The notes under the pieces: model-generated
The model's input: the letters and a program-made list of their open reading frames with translations, nothing else
Database searches by the model: none
Told to the model about the DNA's origin: nothing
Part shown: positions 36,457-44,683 of the stretch, in pieces
How the letters are laid out: every line of letters begins with the position of its first letter
How positions within the stretch are numbered: position 1 is the stretch's first letter
NCBI GenBank assembly: GCA_002336845.1
Contig: DDEX01000070.1
Coordinates: forward strand, 1 to 44,947
Direction: 5' to 3'
DNA from: Rhodobacteraceae bacterium UBA1943
GTDB lineage: Bacteria > Pseudomonadota > Alphaproteobacteria > Rhodobacterales > Rhodobacteraceae
DNA length: 44,947 bases
Position numbers and translations under genes: made by a program

Positions 36457-37365
36457 TTACCAGCGAACGTGGCGCGGCCAGATATAGGTTTCGTCGGGGT
36501 CCACCCCACCCGGCCCCGCCAGTTCCATCGTGATCCGGCGCAGATGACGGGTCACTTCGGCCTTGTCCATCGCCCGCAGCGCCTCTGCCGTCAGCGGTTG
36601 GCCCAGGGTCACGCCGACCTTCCGTCCGATCTGACGCCGCGTTTCATGGAAGATCAACGCCACGCGCAACGGATAGGACAGATGGCTCGCAATCTGGAAC
36701 AGGCGCGAATTTTGTCCGGCAAAATGCAACGGTAGCGTAGTGACGCCCGGCATTGTCGCCAGCCTGCCGACAAACGGGTGCCATTCGGCATCCACCGCCC
36801 GGCCGCGCAGCGGTTTGTTGGCCGTAGCCACCCCGCCGCCGGGAAAAATCGCCACGGCCTCGCCCGCGGCCAGCGCCTCGGCCGCGCGCCGCCGTGTCTC
36901 ACCCGAGATACGCCGCGCCTCGGCGGTGCCCGAAAAATCGACCGGCAAAAGATGGGGGCGAATTTCGGGGGTCTGGCACAACAGGCTGTTGGTCAGAATC
37001 CGTGACTGCCCCCGCAATTCCATCCCCAGATGGCCTATGGTCAGCCCATCCACGATGCCAAACGGATGGTTCGCCACCAAAAGCAAGCCGCCCGTTTTCG
37101 GAACATCGGCCAAGGGAAACCCGGCCATACGGATGTCAAGCTGCAACACCCGAACCGCCGCGGCGAACACCGATTCGCCGGGCTGGGGATGCGCGGCCCA
37201 GTCCATATACATCTCGCGCAGGCGCGGCTGGCCGCTGATCCGTTCCACCCCCCGGATCACCGCGCGGCGAAACCGGCTTTGACCGGGGTGCGAATAGGTG
37301 AAACGAACCCGGTCGGAAGCGGTCGGTTCCTCGGGGACAAGGCGGGCAGACAGGATATCAGACAT
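36457..37365 (-). CDS. Lysophospholipid acyltransferase family protein
   Basis: This PlsC/hemolysin-type acyltransferase transfers an acyl chain to a lysolipid or ornithine lipid precursor. The catalytic NHPFGIVDG (His-x5-Asp form) and the FPGGGVAT block are visible. The latter matches the FPEG motif position and precedes the basic KPLRGRAV stretch. The start is uncertain. ATG 37365 (Met-Ser-Asp-Ile) gives 302 residues, but GTG 37431 or ATG 37428 would couple it to the diguanylate cyclase stop (GTGA) and give about 323 residues. It is transcribed with H-NOX and the cyclase. Confidence 0.85.
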   Translation of the reverse strand: MSDILSARLVPEEPTASDRVRFTYSHPGQSRFRRAVIRGVERISGQPRLREMYMDWAAHPQPGESVFAAAVRVLQLDIRMAGFPLADVPKTGGLLLVANHPFGIVDGLTIGHLGMELRGQSRILTNSLLCQTPEIRPHLLPVDFSGTAEARRISGETRRRAAEALAAGEAVAIFPGGGVATANKPLRGRAVDAEWHPFVGRLATMPGVTTLPLHFAGQNSRLFQIASHLSYPLRVALIFHETRRQIGRKVGVTLGQPLTAEALRAMDKAEVTRHLRRITMELAGPGGVDPDETYIWPRHVRW

Positions 37366-37427
37366 GAAGATCGGGCCACTGAAGGGGTCGGCCAAGATTA
37401 AGAAGACCGTGTAACGGCCCGGTGACA

Positions 37428-38444
37428 TCACCGCCCTGCCAGCCCCCCCGTCACCGGACCAGCCACCAGCAGCGCCTTGCCCCGGCCATCGCGCTTGACA
37501 TCGTAAAGCGCGCCGTCGGCATCACTCAGCATCCGGTCGGCGTCGGGGGCGTCGTAAAGCGTCGAGACTGTCACCCCGATCGACGCGGAAATCCGGCAAT
37601 CGCGCCCTTCAAAAGTGATCGGCTCGGTCACGCTGGCGATGATACGATCGGCAATCCGCATCAGTTGCGCGGTGTCCGAAAAGTTGGGGAAGACGACCAC
37701 GAACTCATCCCCCCCGACCCGGGCTGCCATGTCGGTGGCGCGGGTTTCCTGTGTCAGCACGCGCGCGACCTCACGCAGCACATGATCGCCCGCAGCATGG
37801 CCCAGCGTGTCGTTGACCTGCTTGAAGAAATCGAGGTCGATGTGCATCAGCCCGAAACTCGCGCCCAGCCGGATCAGCGCCTTCATCTGCAAGTCCAGCG
37901 CGCGGCGGTTGCGCAGGCCGGTCAACTGATCGGTCAGCGCCTGCTCTTCCGCCGCAACCTTCGCCCCCTGCAAGCGCCGGTTCAGGTTGCGCAATTCATC
38001 CATCACTGCGGTCTTCGCCTCGACCAGATACAGCATTTCCACCGTAAGGTCGGTAGCCGCGAAATCCTCCACCGTCAGGGCATGGCGGCGCACCGCCTCG
38101 GCCACGCCAATGCCAAAGGACAGGTTCAGGAAGGCCCCGCCGTCCAGCGTCGGCACCACCAACGCCCGGAACGATACCGTCGGGTCCGAGACCAGAACCA
38201 CCCCCAGCGCCAGATCGTGCTGGCCCAGCAGCACCGGCATGGTCAGCGGTGCCGGCGGCCTGCGCAGCGCCAGCACATCGCCTATGGTGCGCCCCAAAGC
38301 CGCCTGACCGTTCATCAGCTTTTGCAGGGTAGGTCCGGCATTGACGATTCGCCCCGCCGCATCCACCGCCAGATGCAGCGGCATCAGCCGCGCCAGAGCC
38401 ATCGGGCCAAAGCAGACGCCGCCGTCTTTCAGCCGCGCGCCCAT
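37428..38444 (-). CDS. Diguanylate cyclase with H-NOX-associated (HNOBA-like) sensor domain
   Basis: This 338-residue protein makes cyclic di-GMP. Residues about 20-160 resemble the HNOBA/H-NOXA PAS-like domain and signalling helix of soluble guanylate cyclase, with GRTIGDVLALRRP (51-63), SFRALVVP, and TDLTVEMLYLVEAK near 131-144, leading to a coiled coil. The GGDEF domain has an intact active site (GGDEF at 244-248) and an RxxD inhibitory site (R235, D238) five residues upstream. There is no EAL domain. The ATG at 38444 begins one base after the H-NOX stop. It is the likely direct partner of that protein and precedes an acyltransferase gene. Confidence 0.9.
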   Translation of the reverse strand: MGARLKDGGVCFGPMALARLMPLHLAVDAAGRIVNAGPTLQKLMNGQAALGRTIGDVLALRRPPAPLTMPVLLGQHDLALGVVLVSDPTVSFRALVVPTLDGGAFLNLSFGIGVAEAVRRHALTVEDFAATDLTVEMLYLVEAKTAVMDELRNLNRRLQGAKVAAEEQALTDQLTGLRNRRALDLQMKALIRLGASFGLMHIDLDFFKQVNDTLGHAAGDHVLREVARVLTQETRATDMAARVGGDEFVVVFPNFSDTAQLMRIADRIIASVTEPITFEGRDCRISASIGVTVSTLYDAPDADRMLSDADGALYDVKRDGRGKALLVAGPVTGGLAGR

Positions 38445-38445
38445 C

Positions 38446-39033
38446 CTAGTGCACCCGGACCGCCAGATCGAACCTGCGACCGGCGGCATAGGCGCCATCG
38501 AGCAGCTCGATCAGGATCACTTCGGCTCCGTCAACCTCGCCGTCATGCTCCAGCAGAACCAGCGCGCCATAATCATCCGCCATTGCCCTGAGCAACCCCA
38601 CAGCCACATACCCGACACCCGGAATCACCCCCCGGCACGACAGGCGGAACCTGCCGTTGCCCTGATCTTCAAGATCCAGCCCCGGCATGTCCAGATCGGG
38701 CATCGCAAGGTGGGCGCGATCGGGCAGATCTTCCAGCGAATGCAGGAATGCGACGAACCCCACCCCGCCAAAGCGCAACAGCCGCCGCAGCCCCTCGACA
38801 TTGGGGTGCGACACCAGATAGGTGCCCAGATCCTCCAGCACAGTCTCGCGCGGGCGGGCAAGTTCGGCGACCGCTGCGGCAAGCACCGCCTCTGTCACCG
38901 CATTGTCATAGGTCAGCATGGCCTCGAACCCTTCGGGCCTGACCCCGGCACGGCGCGCGACGGCAAGCCATAGTCCGTGGCCATAGGTGTCGCGCAGGAA
39001 GCACTGAACTGCCCTGTTAAACAGACCCTGCAT
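38446..39033 (-). CDS. H-NOX (heme NO-binding) family protein with degenerate heme site
   Basis: This 195-residue stand-alone H-NOX domain starts MQGLFNRAVQCFLRD, as usual for the family. Aligned by eye to guanylate cyclase beta-1 (FLQNLDALHDHLATIYPGM), the region FLHSLEDLPDRAHLAMPDL puts Pro104 at the proximal heme histidine. The YxSxR heme-propionate motif reads R-L-S-C-R (130-134), losing the Tyr. A His lies four residues later (H108). Heme binding by the standard mode therefore looks lost, though another ligand could serve. The start at 39033 omits 14 upstream codons that do not match the family. It is encoded directly upstream of the HNOBA-GGDEF cyclase. Confidence 0.88.
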   Translation of the reverse strand: MQGLFNRAVQCFLRDTYGHGLWLAVARRAGVRPEGFEAMLTYDNAVTEAVLAAAVAELARPRETVLEDLGTYLVSHPNVEGLRRLLRFGGVGFVAFLHSLEDLPDRAHLAMPDLDMPGLDLEDQGNGRFRLSCRGVIPGVGYVAVGLLRAMADDYGALVLLEHDGEVDGAEVILIELLDGAYAAGRRFDLAVRVH

Positions 39034-39098
39034 AAAATGACCCGCAACCGATTCCGCCCCAAGACTAGGGCGCAAGCCTTAACAACCGGCTAAATCGG

Positions 39099-41525
39099 TC
39101 AGAATGGCACGTCCGACACCTGATGCGCCGGAATCACCCAGCGCGCCACGATCTTCTTCGCGCCGGCATGGTCGAATTCGATGTCCAGCTTGTCACCTTC
39201 GATCCCCATCACCTCGCCATAGCCGAACTTCTGGTGGAACACCCGGTCGCCGATGACATAGGCACTGATGGCCGAGGCGTCGATCGTCATGTGCCGCGCC
39301 TCGCGCGGCTGGCTGACCGGGCGGGCTGCGCTGCGTTCCTGCATCCGCCGCCAGCCGGGCGAGTTATACACGTCGGCCTTGGTCGCACGCTCCTCGACAG
39401 CACTGGCAAACCCCGCCGCCGCGCCATAGCCGCCGCCATGCAGGCCGGGCGGCGTCAGCACCTCGACATGCTTGGCAGGCAGTTCGTCGATGAAGCGGCT
39501 GGGAAGCTGGCTTTGCCATTGGCCATAGACCCGGCGATTGCTGGCAAAGGAAATCGTGCAAAGCTCCTCGGCCCGCGTGATGCCGACATAGGCCAGCCGC
39601 CGCTCCTCCTCCAACCCCTTGGCGCCGCTTTCGTCCATGCTGCGCTGGCTGGGGAACAGGCCATCTTCCCACCCCGGCAGGAACACCACCGGAAACTCCA
39701 GCCCCTTGGCAGCGTGCAGCGTCATCAGCGTGACCTTTTCCTCCGCCCCCTCATTCTCGTTGTCCATGATCAGCGCGACGTGTTCGAGGAAGCCTTGCAG
39801 GCTGTCGAAGCCTTCCAGCGCTTTGATCAATTCCTTCAGGTTCTCCAGCCGCCCCGGCGCCTCGGGCGTCTTGTCATTCTGCCACATCGAGGTGTAGCCG
39901 GATTCCTCCAGAATGGTTTCGGCCAGCCGGACATGGTTCAGGTCATTGGCGGGCGGCGTGTCGGGCAGCATCGGCTCGATCAGCGTATCCTCGGGCAAGG
40001 CGGGCCGGGCGCCCAGCACCGCCTCATGCCAGCGGTCGATGCCGTCGATGAACCCGCGCAATTGCCCCGCGCCCTTGCCGCCAAGGCCCCCGCGCGCCAG
40101 CAGGCCGCGCGCGCCCTCGACCAGATTGCTGCCCTGCGCCCGTGCCTCAAGCTGGATCAGTTGCACCGCCTTGTCGCCAAGGCCGCGCTTGGGGGTGTTC
40201 ACCACCCGCTCGAACGCGAGGTCATCATCGGGCGAGACGGCCAGCCGGAAATAGGCCATCGCATCGCGGATCTCCTGCCGCTCATAGAACTTCGGCCCGC
40301 CGATCACGCGGTAAGGCAGGCCGATGGTCAGGAAGCGATCTTCGAAAGCACGCATCTGGTGCGAGGCCCGCACCAGAATGGCCATATCCTCCAGCGAATG
40401 CGGCTCGAAATGGCCGCGCCCGCGTTGCAGCCCTTCGACCTCCTCGCCGATCCAGCGCGCTTCCTCATCCCCGTCCCAATGGCCGATCAGGCGGACCTTC
40501 TCGCCCTCTTTCACATCGGTCCACAGGGTCTTGCCCAGCCGCCCCTCATTCCTTGCGATGATACCGCTGGCGGCGGCAAGGATGTGGGGGGTGGAACGGT
40601 AATTCTGTTCCAGCCGGATCACCTGCGCGCCGGGAAAATCCTTTTCAAATCGCAGGATGTTGCCCACCTCGGCCCCGCGCCAGCCATAGATCGACTGATC
40701 GTCATCGCCCACGCAGCAGATGTTTCTATGCGCCTGCGCCAGCAGCCGAAGCCACAGGTATTGGCAGACGTTGGTATCCTGATATTCGTCCACGAGGATA
40801 TAGCGGAACCGGCGCTGATAGCTTTCCAGAACATCGGGGTATTTCTGGAAAATCGTCACGCAATGCAGCAACAGGTCGCCGAAATCGGTGGCGTTCAGGG
40901 TCCGCAGACGGTCCTGATACTGCTCATAAAGCTCGGTGCCGCGGTTGTTGAAAGCCGACGCCTCGGAGCTGGGCACCCGGTCGGGCGTCAGCGCGCGGTT
41001 CTTCCAGCCGTCGATGATCCCGGCCAACAGGCGGGCGGGCCAGCGTTTTTCGTCGATATTGGCGGCGGCGATCAACTGCTTGAGCAGCCGCAACTGATCG
41101 TCGGTGTCCAGGATGGTAAAGCTGGATTTCAACCCCACCAGCTCGGCATGACGGCGCAGGATTTTCACCGACAACGAGTGAAAGGTGCCCATCCAACTGA
41201 TCGGATCACGGATTTCGAAGGGTGTCCGTTCTAGCCGTTCCTTCATTTCGCGAGCAGCTTTGTTGGTAAAGGTAACAGCGAGTATGTCGCGCGCTGTCGC
41301 GCGGCCAGTCGTAATGAGATGGGCCACACGCGCCATAAGCGCCTTGGTCTTGCCTGTCCCCGCCCCCGCCAGCATCAGCACCGGGCCATCCAGCGCCTCG
41401 ACCGCCATGCGTTGCGCGGGGTTCAGGTCGTCCAGATAGGCGGTACTGGCTGGCGCGGCCAGGCGGCCCAGCGCCAGTTGCGACAGGGAAACTGCGGCTT
41501 CGAAGGGATCGTCATCGTCAATCAT
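39099..41525 (-). CDS. uvrD: ATP-dependent DNA helicase UvrD/PcrA
   Basis: This SF1A 3'-5' helicase acts in nucleotide-excision and mismatch repair and in replication-fork processing. Motif I is GAGTGKT (54-60), motif II is VDEYQDTN, and other motifs are TFTNKAA, QNYRST and YVGITRAEE. A C-terminal Tudor-like domain (HQKFGYGEVMGIEGDKLDIEF) matches the PcrA/UvrD tail that binds RNA polymerase. Length is 808 residues. It lies 66 bases upstream of the H-NOX gene on the same strand. Confidence 0.95.
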   Translation of the reverse strand: MIDDDDPFEAAVSLSQLALGRLAAPASTAYLDDLNPAQRMAVEALDGPVLMLAGAGTGKTKALMARVAHLITTGRATARDILAVTFTNKAAREMKERLERTPFEIRDPISWMGTFHSLSVKILRRHAELVGLKSSFTILDTDDQLRLLKQLIAAANIDEKRWPARLLAGIIDGWKNRALTPDRVPSSEASAFNNRGTELYEQYQDRLRTLNATDFGDLLLHCVTIFQKYPDVLESYQRRFRYILVDEYQDTNVCQYLWLRLLAQAHRNICCVGDDDQSIYGWRGAEVGNILRFEKDFPGAQVIRLEQNYRSTPHILAAASGIIARNEGRLGKTLWTDVKEGEKVRLIGHWDGDEEARWIGEEVEGLQRGRGHFEPHSLEDMAILVRASHQMRAFEDRFLTIGLPYRVIGGPKFYERQEIRDAMAYFRLAVSPDDDLAFERVVNTPKRGLGDKAVQLIQLEARAQGSNLVEGARGLLARGGLGGKGAGQLRGFIDGIDRWHEAVLGARPALPEDTLIEPMLPDTPPANDLNHVRLAETILEESGYTSMWQNDKTPEAPGRLENLKELIKALEGFDSLQGFLEHVALIMDNENEGAEEKVTLMTLHAAKGLEFPVVFLPGWEDGLFPSQRSMDESGAKGLEEERRLAYVGITRAEELCTISFASNRRVYGQWQSQLPSRFIDELPAKHVEVLTPPGLHGGGYGAAAGFASAVEERATKADVYNSPGWRRMQERSAARPVSQPREARHMTIDASAISAYVIGDRVFHQKFGYGEVMGIEGDKLDIEFDHAGAKKIVARWVIPAHQVSDVPF

Positions 41526-41580
41526 TGGACAAAACTAGCGAATATGGGGGACGAGGGGAAGGGTTGTTCCGCGAATGTTC

Positions 41581-42351
41581 TTATTGCCCCAATGCCCGCG
41601 CCTTGGCGGTGGCGGCCGCCAGCGCCTCGGTGATCGCGCGGGTCAGCCCCGGTTGGGCCGCCGTGATCCCGGCATCGGTGATACCCTTGTAGCTGCGATA
41701 GTCGTCCAGTACCGCACCCACATCGGCCATGCGCCCGCGCAGGAATTCGGCCGAACCGCAGATCACCGCCTCAACCGCCTGCAACGCCACCGCCTCTGGC
41801 AATCCGCGCGCGCGGGCATCGGCCAGCATCGCCTGCGCCATCAGGGCCGGATAGGCAGAGCCGGAGCCGGACAAGGCCGACAGGTAATCCAGTTGCGCCT
41901 CATCGGCCACCTGCGCCTCGGCCCCCATGGCCGACAGGATGCGGGCGACCAGTGCGGCATCTTCCGCCGACAGATCACCCAGCCAAGGCGTGAAGCTTTG
42001 CCCCAAGGGCGCGCCGCCATTCGGCATCGCCCGCGCAATGCGCGCCTGTGGCCAGCGGGCGCGCAGCTTGGCAAAGGTCCACACGGTCATGAAGGAAATC
42101 ACCAGCTTGTCACCGGCATCAAAGCCCTCGGGCGGGAAATCCTCGGGCCGGACCGACAGGATCAGCACATCGGACTGCGCGCACAGATCCGCGGCATCCT
42201 TCGCCCAAATGACCGGATGGTCGGCATAGCCACCCCGCTTGCCCGAACGGTTCAGCACCACCAGTTCACTGGCCGCCCAGCCCTGCCCCAGCAGCCGCAG
42301 GCCCTGCGCCTGCCCCAGCCAGCCGGTCGCACCCAGAATCCCCAGCCTCAT
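41581..42351 (-). CDS. Pyrroline-5-carboxylate reductase-like protein
   Basis: This 256-residue protein has a Rossmann domain and a C-terminal dimerisation domain of the ProC family. The signature SALSGSGSAYPALMAQAM and the late KGITDAGI (canonical TTxAGxT region) are visible. The dinucleotide loop is unusual (GILGATGWLGQA instead of the common GxGxM). It may use a related imine or keto substrate, or be a second, diverged ProC. AGGGGG precedes the ATG, which follows the MarR gene by 9 bases, so it may be co-regulated. Confidence 0.8.
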   Translation of the reverse strand: MRLGILGATGWLGQAQGLRLLGQGWAASELVVLNRSGKRGGYADHPVIWAKDAADLCAQSDVLILSVRPEDFPPEGFDAGDKLVISFMTVWTFAKLRARWPQARIARAMPNGGAPLGQSFTPWLGDLSAEDAALVARILSAMGAEAQVADEAQLDYLSALSGSGSAYPALMAQAMLADARARGLPEAVALQAVEAVICGSAEFLRGRMADVGAVLDDYRSYKGITDAGITAAQPGLTRAITEALAAATAKARALGQ

Positions 42352-42360
42352 CGCAGCCCC

Positions 42361-42906
42361 CTATCCGGCGGGAAACTGCTCCCGCATACCTTCGTTATAA
42401 CGGCGGAACAGGCGCGCCAAGGCCTGCACATCCTCTACCGGCCAATCGCGGAACAGCCGCATCCAGCGGCCCCACTTGGCACGCAGAAAGGCTTGCAGCA
42501 GCGCGCGGCCTGCCTCGGTCGGGACCAGAACGGAACGGCGGCCATCTTGCTGGCTGACCGCGCGGGCGACCAGCCCCTTGTCCACAAGGTCGGATGCGAT
42601 CCGGCTTGCGCGCGAGGCATCGACCATCATCTCCTCGGCCAACAGGCCCACCGTCACCTCGGACGGCGCAACACGGCCAAAGCCGCTGGCAATGCGGGCA
42701 ATGGCCGACAGCGCGTGGAACTGCATCGGCTCGATCTCGGCGCCCACCTCGGCCATCAGGCTGTGCGGGATGTCGCCCTTCTTGACCCGGCGCATATAGG
42801 CAAAATTCTCGATGTCGAATTCCAACAGCGCTTCAGTCGCCTCGGGGGCAAAACCATTCTGGCGCAACTCTGCCGCAAGGGCATCCTGATAGGGGGTCCG
42901 GGTCAT
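42361..42906 (-). CDS. MarR family transcriptional regulator
   Basis: This winged-helix regulator of 181 residues is chosen from the ATG at 42906 (Met-Thr-Arg-Thr-Pro). In-frame upstream starts exist inside the operator region. The HTH spans about SEVTVGLLAEEMMVDASRAS and the wing contains VSQQDGRRS, the DxR(R)-type signature of MarR. It is divergent from an EmrB/QacA exporter, so exporter control by a toxic ligand is the likely role. The start lies only about 30 bases from its own candidate -35, so the mRNA may be nearly leaderless. Confidence 0.85.
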   Translation of the reverse strand: MTRTPYQDALAAELRQNGFAPEATEALLEFDIENFAYMRRVKKGDIPHSLMAEVGAEIEPMQFHALSAIARIASGFGRVAPSEVTVGLLAEEMMVDASRASRIASDLVDKGLVARAVSQQDGRRSVLVPTEAGRALLQAFLRAKWGRWMRLFRDWPVEDVQALARLFRRYNEGMREQFPAG

Positions 42907-42935
42907 ATCCAGCAAATGGCGCAAGCCGTTGCGTC

Positions 42936-42997
42936 TGTCAATATGGTGATAACGGCATTTATGTGCTATTGACATGCAAATGCCGTCCACCTACAAC
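42936..42997. promoter_or_regulatory. Nested inverted repeats and promoter between MarR and MFS genes
   Basis: There are two perfect 8-bp inverted repeats: TGTCAATA (42936-42943) / TATTGACA (42967-42974), and CGGCATTT (42953-42960) / AAATGCCG (42978-42985). On the plus strand TTGACA (42969-42974) and TACAAC (42992-42997) with a 17-base spacer form the exporter promoter. The minus-strand TTGACA at 42941-42936 could be the MarR -35. Both repeats would place a repressor on these elements. Confidence 0.65.
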
Positions 42998-43024
42998 CGC
43001 GTTCTACGCAGAACAGGTGATTTC

Positions 43025-44536
43025 ATGTCTTCCCCCACTTCCGCCGTTGCGGATCAGGGCCATCGCGGATCGATCCGCATGGTCATTTTCTCGATCGGTT
43101 TGCTTTTGCTGCTGGCCTCATTGGACCAGACCATCGTTTCGACCGCCCTGCCCACCATCGTTGCCGATCTGGGCGGGCTGGAACACCTTAGCTGGGTGGT
43201 CACCGCCTATATCCTGTCTTCCACCCTGGTGGCGCCACTTTATGGCAAGCTGGGCGACCTTTATGGGCGGCGGTTGATGGTGTTCATCTCGGTCGGGCTG
43301 TTCCTGTTCGGCTCGGCCCTGTGCGGGCTGGCGCAAAGCATGGGGTTCCTGATCGCGTCGCGCGCCATTCAAGGACTGGGCGGCGGCGGGTTGTTCGTGC
43401 TGGCGCTGTCGGTCATCGGCGATGTGATCCCGCCGCAGGAGCGCGGCAAGGTGCAGGGCGTGTTCGCCGCCGTCTTCTCGGCCTCGTCCGTCATCGGGCC
43501 GCTCGCGGGCGGCTGGTTCGTCGAATCCTTCTCGTGGCACTGGATATTCTACATCAACCTGCCCCTGGGCTTCATCGCCATCGCGGGCTTTGTCGCCAGC
43601 TTTGCCGCCAACCCCGAACGCCAGCGGCACAAGATCGACTGGGCAGGTGCCGCTGCGCTGTCGGTGGCCCTTGGCGCGCTGACGCTGGTGACCTCGCTGG
43701 GGGGCAGCACTTTGGCGTGGGATTCGCCGCAGGCGCTGACGCTGATCGCGCTGGTGCCCGTTGCCCTGGCGGCTTTCATCTGGATCGAACGCCGCGCCGC
43801 TGAACCCGTGCTGCCGCTGGAACTGTTCCGCAACAACGTCTTCACCGTGTCGGGCGTCATCGGGTTCACCACCGGCGCGGCGATGCTGGGCGGGCTGACC
43901 TTCATCCCGATCTATCTGCAAATTGCCAAGGGCTATACGCCGACCGCATCCGGCCTGATGATGATTCCGATGACGGCGGGGATCCTGACCTCCTCGACCT
44001 TCGCGGGCCGCTTCATGGGGCGCACCGGGCGGTATCGCATCCTGCCCATGTCGGGCACCGCGCTGATCGCGCTGGGGGCGGCAGGTCTGGGGATGCTGGA
44101 TGAAACCAGCCACCCGGCGGTATTTTGCGCGGCCATCCTGATCTTTGGCCTTGGCATGGGCTGCATCTTCCCGGTCGTCACCACCGCCGTGCAGAACGCG
44201 GTGCCGCGCCACCAACTGGGCACGGCGACGGCGGCGGGCGTGATGTTCCGCCAGATCGGCGGGTCACTGGCGGTTGCCGTCTTCGGTGCCATCTTCTCGA
44301 CGCGGTTGGCTGCCGGGCTGGGTGCCGATGTGCAGCTTGCCCATGGCGGCGAGATCGGGCCACAGGCGCTGGCCGCCCTGCCCGATGAACTGCGCGGCCA
44401 GATCGCGGGCCTTGCGGTTCATGCCATCAATCCGGTGTTCTGGATCGTGGTAGCGCTAGCTGTCCTGGGCTTTGGATTTGCTCAAATTCTTCGGGAAGTG
44501 CAACTGGTTAACCGGGCGGTTCCCAAAGGCGAATGA
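43025..44536 (+). CDS. MFS multidrug exporter, EmrB/QacA (DHA2) type
   Basis: This is a 503-residue drug:H+ antiporter. The sequence shows motif C-like LASLDQTIVSTALPTI near residues 31-46, motif A GKLGDLYGRR (about 75-84), and many hydrophobic segments consistent with 14 helices. The ATG at 43025 has AGGTGA 5 bases upstream. An ATG at 42974 is inside the promoter and is rejected. It is divergent from MarR and followed by a long palindrome. No membrane-fusion partner (EmrA) is adjacent, so it probably acts alone. Confidence 0.93.
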   Translation: MSSPTSAVADQGHRGSIRMVIFSIGLLLLLASLDQTIVSTALPTIVADLGGLEHLSWVVTAYILSSTLVAPLYGKLGDLYGRRLMVFISVGLFLFGSALCGLAQSMGFLIASRAIQGLGGGGLFVLALSVIGDVIPPQERGKVQGVFAAVFSASSVIGPLAGGWFVESFSWHWIFYINLPLGFIAIAGFVASFAANPERQRHKIDWAGAAALSVALGALTLVTSLGGSTLAWDSPQALTLIALVPVALAAFIWIERRAAEPVLPLELFRNNVFTVSGVIGFTTGAAMLGGLTFIPIYLQIAKGYTPTASGLMMIPMTAGILTSSTFAGRFMGRTGRYRILPMSGTALIALGAAGLGMLDETSHPAVFCAAILIFGLGMGCIFPVVTTAVQNAVPRHQLGTATAAGVMFRQIGGSLAVAVFGAIFSTRLAAGLGADVQLAHGGEIGPQALAALPDELRGQIAGLAVHAINPVFWIVVALAVLGFGFAQILREVQLVNRAVPKGE

Positions 44537-44545
44537 CCTTTGCAG

Positions 44546-44579
44546 CAAGACAGGGTTTGCACCTGCAAATCCTGTCTTG
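44546..44579. terminator. 34-base near-perfect palindrome after the exporter gene
   Basis: The 16-base arms CAAGACAGGGTTTGCA and TGCAAATCCTGTCTTG differ at one pair (G-U in RNA), with a 2-base centre. It starts 9 bases after the exporter stop. There is no strong T-run, so it may be a stabiliser, a rho-assisted terminator, or an operator for the pyruvate carboxylase gene. Confidence 0.5.
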
Positions 44580-44683
44580 AAAATGTCGCAAACTTTGCAG
44601 CTTTAGGCGTAGTGCGCCCTTGCGCCGCGCCGCAGCGAACCTACAGTGGCCAAGTCGCTTGCCTGGCTGTCGAGGAGCTGCCG

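Noticed and set aside
42974..43024. Upstream ATG for the MFS exporter
   Set aside because: It lies inside the TTGACA/TACAAC promoter and has no ribosome-binding site. ATG 43025 has AGGTGA at good spacing.
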